Source of the DNA: Chamaesiphon sp. 341R_metabat_111 | GTDB lineage: Bacteria; Cyanobacteriota; Cyanobacteriia; Cyanobacteriales; Chamaesiphonaceae | Assembly (NCBI GenBank): GCA_025351825.1 | Contig: JANXVE010000191.1 | Coordinates: 1 to 57,928 of the forward strand | DNA length: 57,928 nucleotides | Direction: 5' to 3' | In this document: in pieces, positions 1-9,562 of the stretch | How positions within the stretch are numbered: position 1 is the first letter of the stretch | Layout of the letters: each line of letters begins with the position of its first letter | Notes under the pieces: generated by a model | What the model saw: only the letters and a program-made list of their open reading frames with translations | The model's database searches: none | Told to the model about the DNA's origin: nothing | Translations under genes and position numbers: made by a program

Positions 1-2
1 CG

Positions 3-263
3 CGCGATTTGTCCCGCGTTAATACTGCCCTGCGAGAAATTGCGCGGGTTAACGATGAATTTGATGGGGCTTCCGCCAAGTCCACTTTAGACAATGCTCA
101 AATGCAAGCTACTGAGTATGAAATGCAGCAAAAGCTTGTGGCGGATATCTCCCGCAATCGGTCTGAATTAACCGACGAAAATAGTAATGCAGAAATCCAA
201 TCTAAAGTTAACGAACGACTGGCAAAATTAAAGCAGACTAATTCTCACTTACCCCCTAATTAA
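3..263 (+). CDS. 3' end of an unknown coiled-coil protein (cut by window edge)
   Basis: The reading frame is open from the window edge to a TAA at 261-263, so this is the C-terminal part of a longer gene. A TTG at position 9 could act as a start, but the frame continues upstream of it. The visible 86 or so residues are hydrophilic and helix-forming, rich in Glu, Gln, Asn and Ala, with no membrane segment and no motif I recognise. Only 7 bases separate it from the PstS-like gene downstream, so the two are probably co-transcribed and may work together. I do not assign a function. Confidence 0.6.
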   Translation, partial: RDLSRVNTALREIARVNDEFDGASAKSTLDNAQMQATEYEMQQKLVADISRNRSELTDENSNAEIQSKVNERLAKLKQTNSHLPPN

Positions 264-270
264 AGATTTT

Positions 271-1200
271 ATGAGTAGTTCTAAAAAAGGTCCGCCGCCG
301 ATCGTTTATATCGCTGGAGGTCTAGCTCTAGCCGCTGGAGGATATACTTTATTTGCCAATAGGTCTAACTTACCTACCCCGATTCCTAATGTTGCTACTA
401 GTCAAAATAACACCAACAGTGGTCAACCAGGCTCAGCGATTAAACTCCCCTTCGATCCACCAGCTAAAATTCCTGCTGGAACTGTCTTCAAAGTCAGTGG
501 TTCCACTAGTATGGCTCAAATTACCCAGTCTTTGAAAATAGGGTTTGAGAAAAAGTTTCCTGGCGTTCAGGCTATAAATGGAGCATCTAGTTCTGGTCAA
601 GGTTTAAAAGATCTCGCGGCTGGATCGATCGATATTGCGGGAATTTCACGAGCACTGACTGCTGACGAAAAAGCGCAAGGTTTAGGATCGGTAGCGATTT
701 CTCAAGATAAGATCGCGATCGTGATTGGCAATAATAACGATCTGCGAACTGGTTTAACTAGCGACCAAATTACTAAAATCTTCACGGGTGAAATTACTAA
801 CTGGTCACAAGTAGGTGGTAAATCTTTGCCGATTCGACCAATTTTGCGACCGATCGATAGTGGTACCCACAAATCTTTTCAAGAGGTCGGGCTTCAGGGC
901 AAACAATTTGGGACTGGCGGTAGTTTCAAGATATTGGAACGAGATGCGACTACGCCGCTGTTGCAAGCCTTGGGTAATGATGGGATTGGCTATGCGACTT
1001 TTGCTCAAGTCGTCAATCAGTCCACAGTGCGATCGATCGCGATCGATGGGATCTTACCCGCAGCCAGCAATTATCCCTACAAACGCACCCTGGCATATGT
1101 TTATAAGGGTCAACCGAATGATGCAGTTAAGGCATTCTTGGGATTTGCAACTTCGAGCGCAGGTCAACAATTAATCAGTCAACCAGATCGAAGCAAGTAA
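271..1200 (+). CDS. Membrane-anchored PstS-like substrate-binding protein
   Basis: This 309-residue protein has one hydrophobic N-terminal segment (about residues 10-29), a Pro/Asn/Thr-rich linker to about residue 70, and a periplasmic binding protein fold of the phosphate-binding (PstS, PBP-like 2) type. Visible family signatures are VSGSTSM near 75-81, SSSGQG near 106-111, DIAGISR near 121-127, FTGEITNW at 171-178 and DSGTH at 196-200. In PstS proteins such Ser/Thr/Asp loops hold phosphate. No ABC permease or ATPase gene lies nearby, so it may be an anchored sensor or scavenger instead of a transporter part. The weak ribosome site and 7-base gap suggest coupling to the upstream gene. It converges on trmFO. 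Confidence 0.8.
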   Translation: MSSSKKGPPPIVYIAGGLALAAGGYTLFANRSNLPTPIPNVATSQNNTNSGQPGSAIKLPFDPPAKIPAGTVFKVSGSTSMAQITQSLKIGFEKKFPGVQAINGASSSGQGLKDLAAGSIDIAGISRALTADEKAQGLGSVAISQDKIAIVIGNNNDLRTGLTSDQITKIFTGEITNWSQVGGKSLPIRPILRPIDSGTHKSFQEVGLQGKQFGTGGSFKILERDATTPLLQALGNDGIGYATFAQVVNQSTVRSIAIDGILPAASNYPYKRTLAYVYKGQPNDAVKAFLGFATSSAGQQLISQPDRSK

Positions 1201-1215
1201 TTGAGTCTCCCCGAT

Positions 1216-2571
1216 CTAGTGATAGGCATATTTCGGAGCTAAATCCCGCACAACTTCATCAATCGCACTCAGAGATCGATCGCGATATGCTCCGTAGCGT
1301 TCGATCTTACTTTTAATCTTGGTTGGTAACTCTTGGAAGATCCCAAAATTCGGCGGCATTGGCTGAAAATACTTTGGTTCGGCAGTACTGATAAAATCAA
1401 ATAATGAACCCATCATTGTCACACGCGGCATCGTAATTGGTTCTAACCCTCGAAATAATCGCGCCGCATTTGTCCCTGCCAGCCAACCACCAGCCGCTGC
1501 GGCGGTATAGCCTTCGGTACCGATGATTTGTCCGGCTGCTAGCAACGTATTGCGGCTGTGGAATTGGAGTGAGGATGATAGTAACTTCGGTGAATTGATA
1601 AAGGTGTTGCGGTGCATTACACCCAAGCGGACAAACTCGGCATTTTCTAGCCCTGGAATCATCGAGAAAATCCGCTTTTGTTCGCCCCATTTCAAATTAG
1701 TTTGAAATCCAACCATATTCCATAGCTGTCCAGCTTTGTCTTCCTGGCGCAATTGGATCACGGCGTAGGGGCGATGGATTTGGTTCTCAGGAGCCTTGAA
1801 ATCGCCTCGACGACCATCAAATAAGCCCACAGGCTTCAAGGGGCCATAGCGCATGGTTTCCTCGCCCCGTTGGGCTAATTCCTCGATCGGTAAACAGGCT
1901 TCAAAGAATTTAGCAGTTTCCCTGTCGAAATCCTTGAGTTCGGCTTGCTCGGCGTTACACAGTTCCTGCTGGAACTGGATATATTGCTCCTTGTTCATCG
2001 GACAATTGAGATAGGCTGCTTCACCTTTGTCGTACCGCGAGGCAAAGAAAGCAATCTCTTTATCGATCGAATCCCCGACAATAATCGGACTGGCTGCATC
2101 AAAAAAATTGAGATAATCCATCCCCGCTAATCGCTGAATATCTTCAGCTAGGGCGGGACTAGTTAGTGGCCCAGTGGCTAAAACTACGATCCCATCACGG
2201 GGGATTTCTGGCACGTTATCGCGACGAAATTCGACTAGGGGGTGGTTCTTGAGGCTTTCAGTTAGATCGTGACTAAATTGGCCCCGATCGACTGCTAGCG
2301 CGCCACCAGCGGGAACGGCGTGATGGTCGGCCTTGCCGATAATAATCGAACCCAGTCTGCGGAGTTCTTCATGTAACAATCCCGCAGCTCGATCTGTAGA
2401 CTGAGCACCAAAAGAATTGCTACAGACTAGCTCGGCTAGTTCTTCACTATGATGTGCGGGGCTAAGTGTATTTGGGCGCATCTCATGCAGGGTCACGGGT
2501 ACGCCAGCCTGGGCAATCTGCCAAGCGGCTTCTGTACCTGCCAAACCACCGCCAATCACCTGAACACGCAT
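1216..2571 (-). CDS. trmFO: TrmFO, folate/FAD-dependent tRNA (uracil-54-C5)-methyltransferase
   Basis: This 451-residue protein begins with a dinucleotide-binding motif ([10 protein letters not shown], residues 8-17) and continues with the family pattern LHEMRP, then [10 protein letters not shown] near residue 50. The length fits TrmFO (about 430-470). The enzyme makes m5U54 (ribothymidine) in the tRNA T-loop using methylene-tetrahydrofolate and FAD in the cytosol. The second half carries the conserved [11 protein letters not shown] and [13 protein letters not shown] stretches. It lies just downstream of the Wzc-like gene, about 50 bases from its stop, on the same strand, but its own role is unrelated to polysaccharide synthesis. 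The start ATG at 2571 begins directly with the FAD motif, as expected. Confidence 0.95.
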   Translation of the reverse strand: MRVQVIGGGLAGTEAAWQIAQAGVPVTLHEMRPNTLSPAHHSEELAELVCSNSFGAQSTDRAAGLLHEELRRLGSIIIGKADHHAVPAGGALAVDRGQFSHDLTESLKNHPLVEFRRDNVPEIPRDGIVVLATGPLTSPALAEDIQRLAGMDYLNFFDAASPIIVGDSIDKEIAFFASRYDKGEAAYLNCPMNKEQYIQFQQELCNAEQAELKDFDRETAKFFEACLPIEELAQRGEETMRYGPLKPVGLFDGRRGDFKAPENQIHRPYAVIQLRQEDKAGQLWNMVGFQTNLKWGEQKRIFSMIPGLENAEFVRLGVMHRNTFINSPKLLSSSLQFHSRNTLLAAGQIIGTEGYTAAAAGGWLAGTNAARLFRGLEPITMPRVTMMGSLFDFISTAEPKYFQPMPPNFGIFQELPTKIKSKIERYGAYRDRSLSAIDEVVRDLAPKYAYH

Positions 2572-2620
2572 AACAATCTAAAATTTTGAAGTCTGCTGCT
2601 ATATTATATGTCTCCTGAGA

Positions 2621-4933
2621 TTATTTGTTTCGATCGCCTGATTTGCCCAGGAGGGTGATGGCAGTTGTGGTAGTGAAGTTTGTTTCAACTTGGGATTGAT
2701 TGGCGATCGTGGTGCCCAATTGAGTCATATAGTCAGTCCATGGTGTTTCCGGATCGTGTTCGTCTGTAAAGTAATCATTGGCAGCAGCAAAATGATCCTC
2801 GGTTTCATTTTGTTCGATCACTCCATTCACAATTAGCCCCAGAATGTTGGCATTTGACATTTTCAATTTTTCTTGAGCAGCGCGAGCACTATTGGCATCA
2901 ACCACTCCAGGTCGAGCTACCAGCAAGACCCCATCAATCATGTTGGCAACACTTAAAGTCTCAGTCGCAACTAGAACTGGTGGAGTGTCAATAATCACAA
3001 AATCATAACAACCTGTGACCTCTTGCAGTAGTGCTTCCATTTGCTTGGACTCCAGACAAGAGAGGGCATTTTGAGGTCTAGATCCAGCGGTTAGGACATC
3101 TAAATTATCCATTACCGTCCAGGAAATTTGGTTTAGTTTAGATTTGCCACCGAGGATGTCGCTTAAACCTTTTTTCAGTGGCAATTTCCAGAATTGATGC
3201 TGGTAGGGGACACGCATATCTGCGTCGATTAATAGTACTTTTTGACCTACCCCAGCAATTGCTGCGGCTAGATTAGCAGCAACTTTTGATTTGCCTTCAC
3301 TAGCAACCGAGCTAGTGATGGCGATTGTTTTTAGGTGGTTCTCAAAACTCAGAAATCTTAGATTTGATTGGATCGATCGCGACATTTCACTAGTCACTGA
3401 TTGGGGTGTGTCCCTAACTGAAACTTCTAAGGTTGTTAATGCTGGAGTGCGATCTTTTTCACGAGTTCTTTTCTTGGTCTTAGCAGCCGGAATTACACCA
3501 AGCAGTGTGTATCCAAATAATTTATCGATTTCTTTAACAGTTTTTAGTGACTTATCTTTGATTTCCAGATAAGCGATCGCACTAGTCCCTAGTAAAGCTC
3601 CCAAGAGTACCCCTAAACCGCTAGCAATTGTTTTGGTAGCATTGTCAGGCTTGTCGGGCGCAATTGCAACAGTCATTATCTTAGCTGTTGAGGTGCTTTT
3701 AGTTTTCGCTAACTGCAATTCTTGCACCTTTTTCAAAAGGGTTTGATGTGTGGTCTGAAAAACATCTAGCTGTCGCTCTAGCTGACGTTGAGTTTGAACT
3801 AGTTGAGGCATGATGCTCGATCTTTTTTCATAAGCAGCGCGAGAATTTTTGAGGGAAGCGAGTTTTTTGGTTAGTCCGTCTCGTTGTAATTCTGATTGCA
3901 GTGAATCCTTAATCATATTTTGCTTCAGATCGCCAATTCGCAGCAATCCTTGCGGAACTTTTGCTCTAGTACCAATGGTGTTCTGAATTTGTCGATCGAG
4001 TAGAATTTTTAAGGTTGATTGTTTTTCTTTGAGGCCAATAATAATTGGGTTGCGATCGGAAAAACGACTGCTATCAATGGCGAGTTGCCGATCGACTTCC
4101 TGCTGTTGACTCATAATTCCTTGAATGGCTGGTGATTGGCTGATGGCACTCACCGTAATTGCTTCTTGTGAATTGAGATTAACTTTCTTTTGGAGCTGTG
4201 AAGTTTGAGCGACTGCCTCATCTAGCTGTGCTTGAGTCGCATTAATAGTTACATCTAAATTTCCGATAATATTAACGGCGGATTTGCTTTCTTCACCGAG
4301 ATCGACAACTTTGTTCTGCTGCTTGAATTTACGTAATGCTACTTCAGCTTCGTTGACAGACTGCTGAGTTTTTGGAAGCTGCTCGGTCATGGATTTGCGG
4401 GCCGTTTCTGCTTCTGCACTGTTGAGACTAATATCATTTTCTAGATATATATTCATCAAGGTGTTCACGATCCGAGCAGCTTGTTCGGGATTGCGATCCT
4501 TATACTCGATTTGCAATACGTCAGATCCACCCGCGATTTTGGCAGTAAGATTGGGCTTAAGATCGGCAACAGTTATAGCTTTGCCCTGAGCATTCTTGAG
4601 TTTTAGTTGGGTAATAACTTTTTGGAGCAATGGCCGAGATGTCAATACTTCCAGCTGAGTATTGATCGGACTTTGAGTAGATACCAATGATTTTAGCTCT
4701 CCCGATCCTCCTCCTTCTAAACTATTAGTAGAAAGACTCGGCCCAACTACTTTAAAGGCCGGATTTTTAAATAATAATTTCCCCTCAGCTTTATAAGATG
4801 GTTTTAAAAACAATGAAGCAATCAGACCGAGTGCAACTGTAGCAGCAAAAATGGTAGTAGCTGGAATACAGCGTCTTTTTACTGCTGACCAATATTGGCT
4901 CAAGTCTAGATCGATAGCTGCTTTGGATTCCAT
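2621..4933 (-). CDS. Wzc-like polysaccharide co-polymerase and tyrosine autokinase
   Basis: I chose the ATG at 4933 (770 residues) because the protein then starts just before the Wzz domain; the frame also extends 18 codons upstream to 4987. A first membrane segment lies at about 23-43, a long coiled-coil periplasmic region with Gln/Glu-rich helices at about 170-430, and a second membrane segment at about 435-455. The cytoplasmic kinase has Walker A SSVASEGKSK (541-550), Walker A' LLIDADMR (567-574) and Walker B VIIDTPP (646-652). The tail has few tyrosines (NDYF, DYMTQ) compared with classical Wzc. Such proteins set chain length and drive export of Wzx/Wzy-made polysaccharides. No Wza-type export gene is visible in the window. 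Confidence 0.9.
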   Translation of the reverse strand: MESKAAIDLDLSQYWSAVKRRCIPATTIFAATVALGLIASLFLKPSYKAEGKLLFKNPAFKVVGPSLSTNSLEGGGSGELKSLVSTQSPINTQLEVLTSRPLLQKVITQLKLKNAQGKAITVADLKPNLTAKIAGGSDVLQIEYKDRNPEQAARIVNTLMNIYLENDISLNSAEAETARKSMTEQLPKTQQSVNEAEVALRKFKQQNKVVDLGEESKSAVNIIGNLDVTINATQAQLDEAVAQTSQLQKKVNLNSQEAITVSAISQSPAIQGIMSQQQEVDRQLAIDSSRFSDRNPIIIGLKEKQSTLKILLDRQIQNTIGTRAKVPQGLLRIGDLKQNMIKDSLQSELQRDGLTKKLASLKNSRAAYEKRSSIMPQLVQTQRQLERQLDVFQTTHQTLLKKVQELQLAKTKSTSTAKIMTVAIAPDKPDNATKTIASGLGVLLGALLGTSAIAYLEIKDKSLKTVKEIDKLFGYTLLGVIPAAKTKKRTREKDRTPALTTLEVSVRDTPQSVTSEMSRSIQSNLRFLSFENHLKTIAITSSVASEGKSKVAANLAAAIAGVGQKVLLIDADMRVPYQHQFWKLPLKKGLSDILGGKSKLNQISWTVMDNLDVLTAGSRPQNALSCLESKQMEALLQEVTGCYDFVIIDTPPVLVATETLSVANMIDGVLLVARPGVVDANSARAAQEKLKMSNANILGLIVNGVIEQNETEDHFAAANDYFTDEHDPETPWTDYMTQLGTTIANQSQVETNFTTTTAITLLGKSGDRNK

Positions 4934-5031
4934 TGTTTTGATGTTTTTCTGTGTTGACTTATTATAACTAATGCTTGGGTGATGCAATCCGCCAAAATAC
5001 CTACTGCACCACCGCGATCTTTAATGGATAA

Positions 5032-6231
5032 TTATCGTTTTGGTGCTCGATCGAATGCCCGTGCGATGGCATTCCAAGCCAATTTAGGTTTCATCTCCCG
5101 ATCGAATGGTAATGGTCTGACGGCAGCTTTATCTTGACGCGGTTTATGGTCTGACAACCAGGTATAGCGATCGCTTAGTCCCCAAGTTGTGACCGAAATC
5201 ACTGCTTTTTGGGCTAGAGCAACAGTCAAATAATCTTCATAAGTTGCGGCAATAATCCGATCTCGCTGCTTTGGATCCTTCGGTAGATCCTCATCAGTTA
5301 CATCCAGCTCACTAATCATAATTTTCAACCCTAGACTTGCAACATCACTGAGAAATTTCCTAAATTTTTCTCGGTTGAATTTCGCAATATTGCTACCTAA
5401 ATGTGACTGGATCCCCAAGGCATAAATTGGTACTCCGTTTGACTTAAGACGCTGCAGCAAGTTTAATACTGCTGCTCGTTTACGATCGTCTCCTTCAAGA
5501 TCGTATTCGATGCCAAAGTCGTTATAAACTAACTTTGCTTGAGGATCGGCTTTCGCTGCTAGTTTAAAAGCTAGATCGATGTAATCTGGCCCTAAAAATT
5601 CCAGCCAAGGAGTCTTTCTCATCCCGTCAGCGCGACCATCGCCAACATCAATTGCTTCATTTACAACATCCCATGAATTTATTTTGCCCGCATAACGATT
5701 CACTACTGTCTGAATATGCTGGGTTAGAATTTGCTCGGCGTTAGCACTAGTAAGTGTTGATGAAAACCATTGGGGTACAGACTCATGCCAAACCAGTGGA
5801 TGTCCCCGCAATATGAGCTGATTAGCCGCTCCGAACTTAACAAAGTAGTCACTTTCTGTGAAGTTAAAAGTTTTGACAGTCGGTCGGATCGAACTCCAAT
5901 AAGCCCCCACTGTGATCGTGGCACAATCACGCACCAATATCGACTGTAACTTGCGATCGCGGCCAAAAGCTTGAGCATATGCTTGAGGGAAAGCTCCATA
6001 GATTAAGCCCTTAGCTTTTGCCCTTTGCTTCAGTGAATTTTTGCCAACAACTGTAAACTTGCGAGACTGGATTTTGACATTCTGCTCTGGCTTTTGCCTA
6101 AATGGATAAATTAGATAACTCAGAGCTTGAAGTTTACTTAATGACAAAACAGTTAAGGAAACGGTTGCACTAATGCCTAATTTCAAAAACTTTTTTCTAG
6201 ACAATAAACCGCGCCGTGAAAATTTCATCAT
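5032..6231 (-). CDS. Exported GH10 family glycoside hydrolase (endo-xylanase-like)
   Basis: This 399-residue protein has an N-terminal export signal followed by a GH10 TIM barrel. Seen directly: GHPLVWHESVPQWF (143-156), the acid/base Glu in WDVVNEAI (E192), LGIQSHLG (272-279) and the nucleophile Glu in MISELDVT (E308). Both catalytic glutamates are present, so it should be active on a beta-1,4-linked glycan. The signal has SRKKFLK (11-17), close to a Tat motif but with RK in place of RR, plus an earlier RR pair at 6-7. It sits 22 bases from the WecG/TagA gene inside the polysaccharide operon. By analogy with hydrolases in other exopolysaccharide loci, it probably trims or releases the polymer made here. 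That is inference. Confidence 0.9.
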   Translation of the reverse strand: MMKFSRRGLLSRKKFLKLGISATVSLTVLSLSKLQALSYLIYPFRQKPEQNVKIQSRKFTVVGKNSLKQRAKAKGLIYGAFPQAYAQAFGRDRKLQSILVRDCATITVGAYWSSIRPTVKTFNFTESDYFVKFGAANQLILRGHPLVWHESVPQWFSSTLTSANAEQILTQHIQTVVNRYAGKINSWDVVNEAIDVGDGRADGMRKTPWLEFLGPDYIDLAFKLAAKADPQAKLVYNDFGIEYDLEGDDRKRAAVLNLLQRLKSNGVPIYALGIQSHLGSNIAKFNREKFRKFLSDVASLGLKIMISELDVTDEDLPKDPKQRDRIIAATYEDYLTVALAQKAVISVTTWGLSDRYTWLSDHKPRQDKAAVRPLPFDREMKPKLAWNAIARAFDRAPKR

Positions 6232-6253
6232 TTTTTGTGATAACTACAACCAA

Positions 6254-7060
6254 TTAACCAAAAGATTCAATGTTCTCATCGCCCTTGGGCATCACAGGCG
6301 TAAATCTTTTCAAACCAGTATACTGTAGCAATATATTCCACACATAAATCGGATTGAGAATCAAATACCTGTGCCATAGTCGCTGCGGTTCTTGAATCAG
6401 ACGATACAGCCATTCCAGACTGTTGTCTTGCATAATTTTTGGTGCTTGGGGTAAGTTGCCAGCAAAAAAATCAAAAGCCGCACCAACGGCTAAAATTGGC
6501 ATATTTACAAGTTCTCGATATTCATATGCCCAGACTTCTTGGCGGGGACAACCTAAACCTAAGAAGACTGCATCAGCACCAGAAGCTTTAATTCTTGCTG
6601 CCACTTCTAATCGCTCTAGTTGAGTCAATCGTCGGAATTTAGAAGGTTCCCAACCAGCAATGATCGCCTTCGGAAAACGGCGGTGGAGATTTGCAATCAA
6701 ATTATCTAATACTTCCGGCTTACTACCATATAAATAGATTTTTAATCCGTTTTCCGCACAAGCTTCAGCTACTTTCAGGGTGAGATTGGGACCGTATACG
6801 CGATCCGCTAATTTTTTGCGATGAATCAGCCCCAATGCCATCCGCACGGGTTGACCATCGGGGACAACCAAATCCAAGCCATTTAAACGGCGAGCATGGA
6901 TGGGATCCATGAATCCAGTCATCACGCCATGTACTGCTAAAGCACTGACGGCAAAAGGTCGCTGCTGTTGTGCGGCAGCCACAATTTGAGCAACTGCATA
7001 TTCGTAGTCCACGGCGTGAACATTTACACCTAAAATTGAGTGTTTACCATGATTAATCAT
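6254..7060 (-). CDS. WecG/TagA/CpsF family glycosyltransferase
   Basis: The preferred start is the ATG at 7060, which leaves a 2-base gap to the epimerase gene upstream. A GTG at 7078 in the same frame would overlap that gene. The 268-residue product carries family marks: VHGVMTG, the [15 protein letters not shown] stretch, KIYLYGS, and [14 protein letters not shown], which is diagnostic. Members transfer N-acetylmannosamine or related sugars onto lipid-linked GlcNAc at the inner face of the membrane, using UDP-sugars. The real donor cannot be read from sequence. It is one of four sugar transferases in this operon and acts after the priming enzyme. Confidence 0.9.
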   Translation of the reverse strand: MINHGKHSILGVNVHAVDYEYAVAQIVAAAQQQRPFAVSALAVHGVMTGFMDPIHARRLNGLDLVVPDGQPVRMALGLIHRKKLADRVYGPNLTLKVAEACAENGLKIYLYGSKPEVLDNLIANLHRRFPKAIIAGWEPSKFRRLTQLERLEVAARIKASGADAVFLGLGCPRQEVWAYEYRELVNMPILAVGAAFDFFAGNLPQAPKIMQDNSLEWLYRLIQEPQRLWHRYLILNPIYVWNILLQYTGLKRFTPVMPKGDENIESFG

Positions 7061-7062
7061 AA

Positions 7063-8130
7063 TTATAACTGTGCCCACTTTTCAATATTTTGGTCGTGAA
7101 TTTCGGTCAAAATTTGAGGAACATCATACTTTATCGACCAATTTGGATAGGCTTGTTTAAACTTGGCTAAGTCGCTAATATACCAAATATGATCGCCGCT
7201 GCGATTGTCATCCTTGTAAGAATAGTTCATTTCTTTGCCAGTGATTTTTTGACAAATTTCAATTGCTTCTAACATTGAGCAATTGCTTTCACGGCCACCT
7301 CCAATATTATAAATTTGTCCACTACCAGGAGCTTGATAGAATTCATAAAATGCAGCAATCAGATCGGCAGAATGGATGTTGTCCCGAACTTGCTTACCTT
7401 TATATCCAAAGATTGTATAAGGTTTACCTGTTGCGGCACACTTCATTAGGTATGCTAAAAATCCATGCAACTGTGTACCAGAATGACCTGGGCCAGTCAA
7501 ACAGCCACCTCTAAAGGAAACAGTTTTCATGCCGAAGTAACGACCATATTCTTGCACTAGCACATCAGCAGCTACCTTTGATGCTCCAAATAGAGAGTGT
7601 TTACTATTGTCGATACTCATATCTTCAGAAATACCTGAATGATAGCGATGAGATGAGTCTATTTCCCAGCGGTTTTCCAGCTCTAATAGCGGTAAAGAAT
7701 TAGGTAAATCTCCATAGACTTTATTCGTAGATGTGAAAATAAAGGGACTATCTGGACAAACTTCGCGAGTTGCTTGGAGCAAGTTGAGCGTACCATTAGC
7801 ATTGACCGAAAAATCTGAAAATGGGTCACTTGCAGCCCAATCGTGAGACGGTTGAGCGGCTGTATGAATGACTAAAGAGATGTCCTTGCCAAACTTTTCA
7901 AAAATCTCTTTGATTTTGGCATAATCACGAATATCGACATCAAAATGTTGATAATTTTTGTGTGCTGATTCTAGTTGTTTGCGATTCCACGCGGTTGAAG
8001 CTTCTGCACCAAAAAAGAATTGGCGCATATCGTTGTCAATGCCAACGACATCCATTCCCAAATCACAGAAAAATCTCGATGCTTCAGATCCAATTAGACC
8101 TGCGGAACCAGTAATAATAACAACACTCAT
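7063..8130 (-). CDS. NAD-dependent sugar nucleotide epimerase/dehydratase (CDP-paratose 2-epimerase-like)
   Basis: This 355-residue short-chain dehydrogenase of the extended type has the NAD-binding motif TGSAGLIGS (7-15), GIDNDMRQ near 30-37, FTSTNKVYG and [13 protein letters not shown]. The overall pattern recalls CDP-paratose/tyvelose 2-epimerase relatives. At the place of the usual catalytic Tyr-x3-Lys I read SLFGASK, that is Phe in place of Tyr with the Lys kept. My recollection is that a branch of this family has the same Phe, so it need not be inactive. It likely makes a nucleotide-activated rare sugar for the polysaccharide. The gap to the GT4 gene upstream is 85 bases. Confidence 0.85.
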   Translation of the reverse strand: MSVVIITGSAGLIGSEASRFFCDLGMDVVGIDNDMRQFFFGAEASTAWNRKQLESAHKNYQHFDVDIRDYAKIKEIFEKFGKDISLVIHTAAQPSHDWAASDPFSDFSVNANGTLNLLQATREVCPDSPFIFTSTNKVYGDLPNSLPLLELENRWEIDSSHRYHSGISEDMSIDNSKHSLFGASKVAADVLVQEYGRYFGMKTVSFRGGCLTGPGHSGTQLHGFLAYLMKCAATGKPYTIFGYKGKQVRDNIHSADLIAAFYEFYQAPGSGQIYNIGGGRESNCSMLEAIEICQKITGKEMNYSYKDDNRSGDHIWYISDLAKFKQAYPNWSIKYDVPQILTEIHDQNIEKWAQL

Positions 8131-8215
8131 CTTATTTAGCTTTAATTATGATTGGTTAAACTTGGGAAAATTAATATTAATGGAATTGAATTGCAGATAA
8201 GCGGCAACTGCGATC

Positions 8216-9379
8216 TTAAGTTAGTGTTTTGAGACTGACATCAGCCAAAAATCTGGCGACGGCAGTGGGAGTATGGGCGGAGATGGCTGCTTGGGCAGCG
8301 GTGCCCATGCTAGAAATTAGCTCTGGCTGTTCGATCGCTTTTTGCATCACCATCGCTAGGTCGTCAGGATGATGGGGGTCGCAGATCCAACCATTTTCCC
8401 CGTCCGTAATCAGTTCGGACACACCAGCCCATTTTGACGATAGAACGGGCTTCCCCAGTGCCATCGCCTCTAGTGCGACCATCCCCCAAGTATCTTCTAA
8501 GGATGGAAAGACAAAGACATCAGCTTGACGGAAATATGCGCCCAATTGATGGTAATCAACCCAGCCAATCCACCGCACGCAGTCACCGAGATGATGGTCA
8601 TCACAATATGTTTGCAATTCCGCTTGTTGTGGTCCGCGACCGATAATTAGCAGCGAAAACTGATAGCCTTGTTGCCGTAAGTTTGTACAGGCTGCTAGGA
8701 GTCGATGGAGTCCTTTGCGTTCTTCAATGCGTCCAACGTAGAGGAAAATTGGTGACTGGCTCCGACCTAAATCGATCGAATCGGCATCGGATAGACCCAG
8801 CAACGTCTGAGGATCTGGAATCAGATATGGTCGAACTTGAATCTGAGCTGGATCTACTCCCAAGCACTCAGTCAGATAAGATTTACCACCGTTGCTGTTG
8901 GTAATGAACGTATCGGCAAAACTCGCGACGATCCGCCGCGACAGCAGTCTGAGCTTGGAGTTCCGAAAGTCTACATTGGGCGCGCTACCTTCCCAGGCCA
9001 ACACCACTCGCCACCCACCCAGGGGTTTGAATAATAATGCTAACATCGTCCACATGGAAAATCCGCTCGTGACGATCGCGTGAGGTTTGAACTTCAGCAA
9101 TCGCGAGATGATTTTCGGTGATAACCGCATATAACCGCCACTATAGTCGGTTTTCTGCTCGTTTTTGGTGATGCGGATGGTTTCGCCTACGATTTGAACA
9201 TGCTCACTATCGGGATGTCGGGGATCGAATCCTGGCCAGGGGCGGCCAGTGTATAAGATAACTCGATCGGAGATCTTGGCCAACTCTCTAATAACGGGCT
9301 TCCAATAAGCTCCCAATTCTACAGTGGGTAGCAATAATGCAATTCTGAGTAAATGGGGGTCGATTTTGGGATTAGGCAT
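8216..9379 (-). CDS. Glycosyltransferase family 4
   Basis: This 387-residue GT-B enzyme has the C-terminal nucleotide-sugar site of the GT4 family: FLYVGRIEERKGLHRLL, LLIIGRGPQ, WIGWVDYHQLGAYFRQADVF and then FPSLEDTWGMVALEAMALGKPV, the E-x7-E type signature. No membrane span is evident. It would add one sugar to the lipid-linked repeat unit in the cytoplasm. It lies 183 bases after the GT2 gene, the longest gap in this part of the block. That gap is AT-rich with repeated TTAG/TAATTA words and could hold an internal promoter, but I see no clear one. Confidence 0.9.
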   Translation of the reverse strand: MPNPKIDPHLLRIALLLPTVELGAYWKPVIRELAKISDRVILYTGRPWPGFDPRHPDSEHVQIVGETIRITKNEQKTDYSGGYMRLSPKIISRLLKFKPHAIVTSGFSMWTMLALLFKPLGGWRVVLAWEGSAPNVDFRNSKLRLLSRRIVASFADTFITNSNGGKSYLTECLGVDPAQIQVRPYLIPDPQTLLGLSDADSIDLGRSQSPIFLYVGRIEERKGLHRLLAACTNLRQQGYQFSLLIIGRGPQQAELQTYCDDHHLGDCVRWIGWVDYHQLGAYFRQADVFVFPSLEDTWGMVALEAMALGKPVLSSKWAGVSELITDGENGWICDPHHPDDLAMVMQKAIEQPELISSMGTAAQAAISAHTPTAVARFLADVSLKTLT

Positions 9380-9562
9380 CGATCGAATCGCGGGGATAAG
9401 TAGTACAAGCCAGGAAAATATTGACCATAATTACCGATTGCTAAATACCAAACTGTTGTCTAAGATTATTTTACTCGGGGTGAGAAAGTAATGTAAATCT
9501 TTTGGATATTTCCAGCCTAATTACTTAGTCAATTAGTTACCTAATTAAATTTTGATGTGATT

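Noticed and set aside
9380-9562. Promoter in the gap between the GT2 and GT4 genes
   Set aside because: The AT-rich words do not form a convincing -35/-10 pair, so I do not list one.
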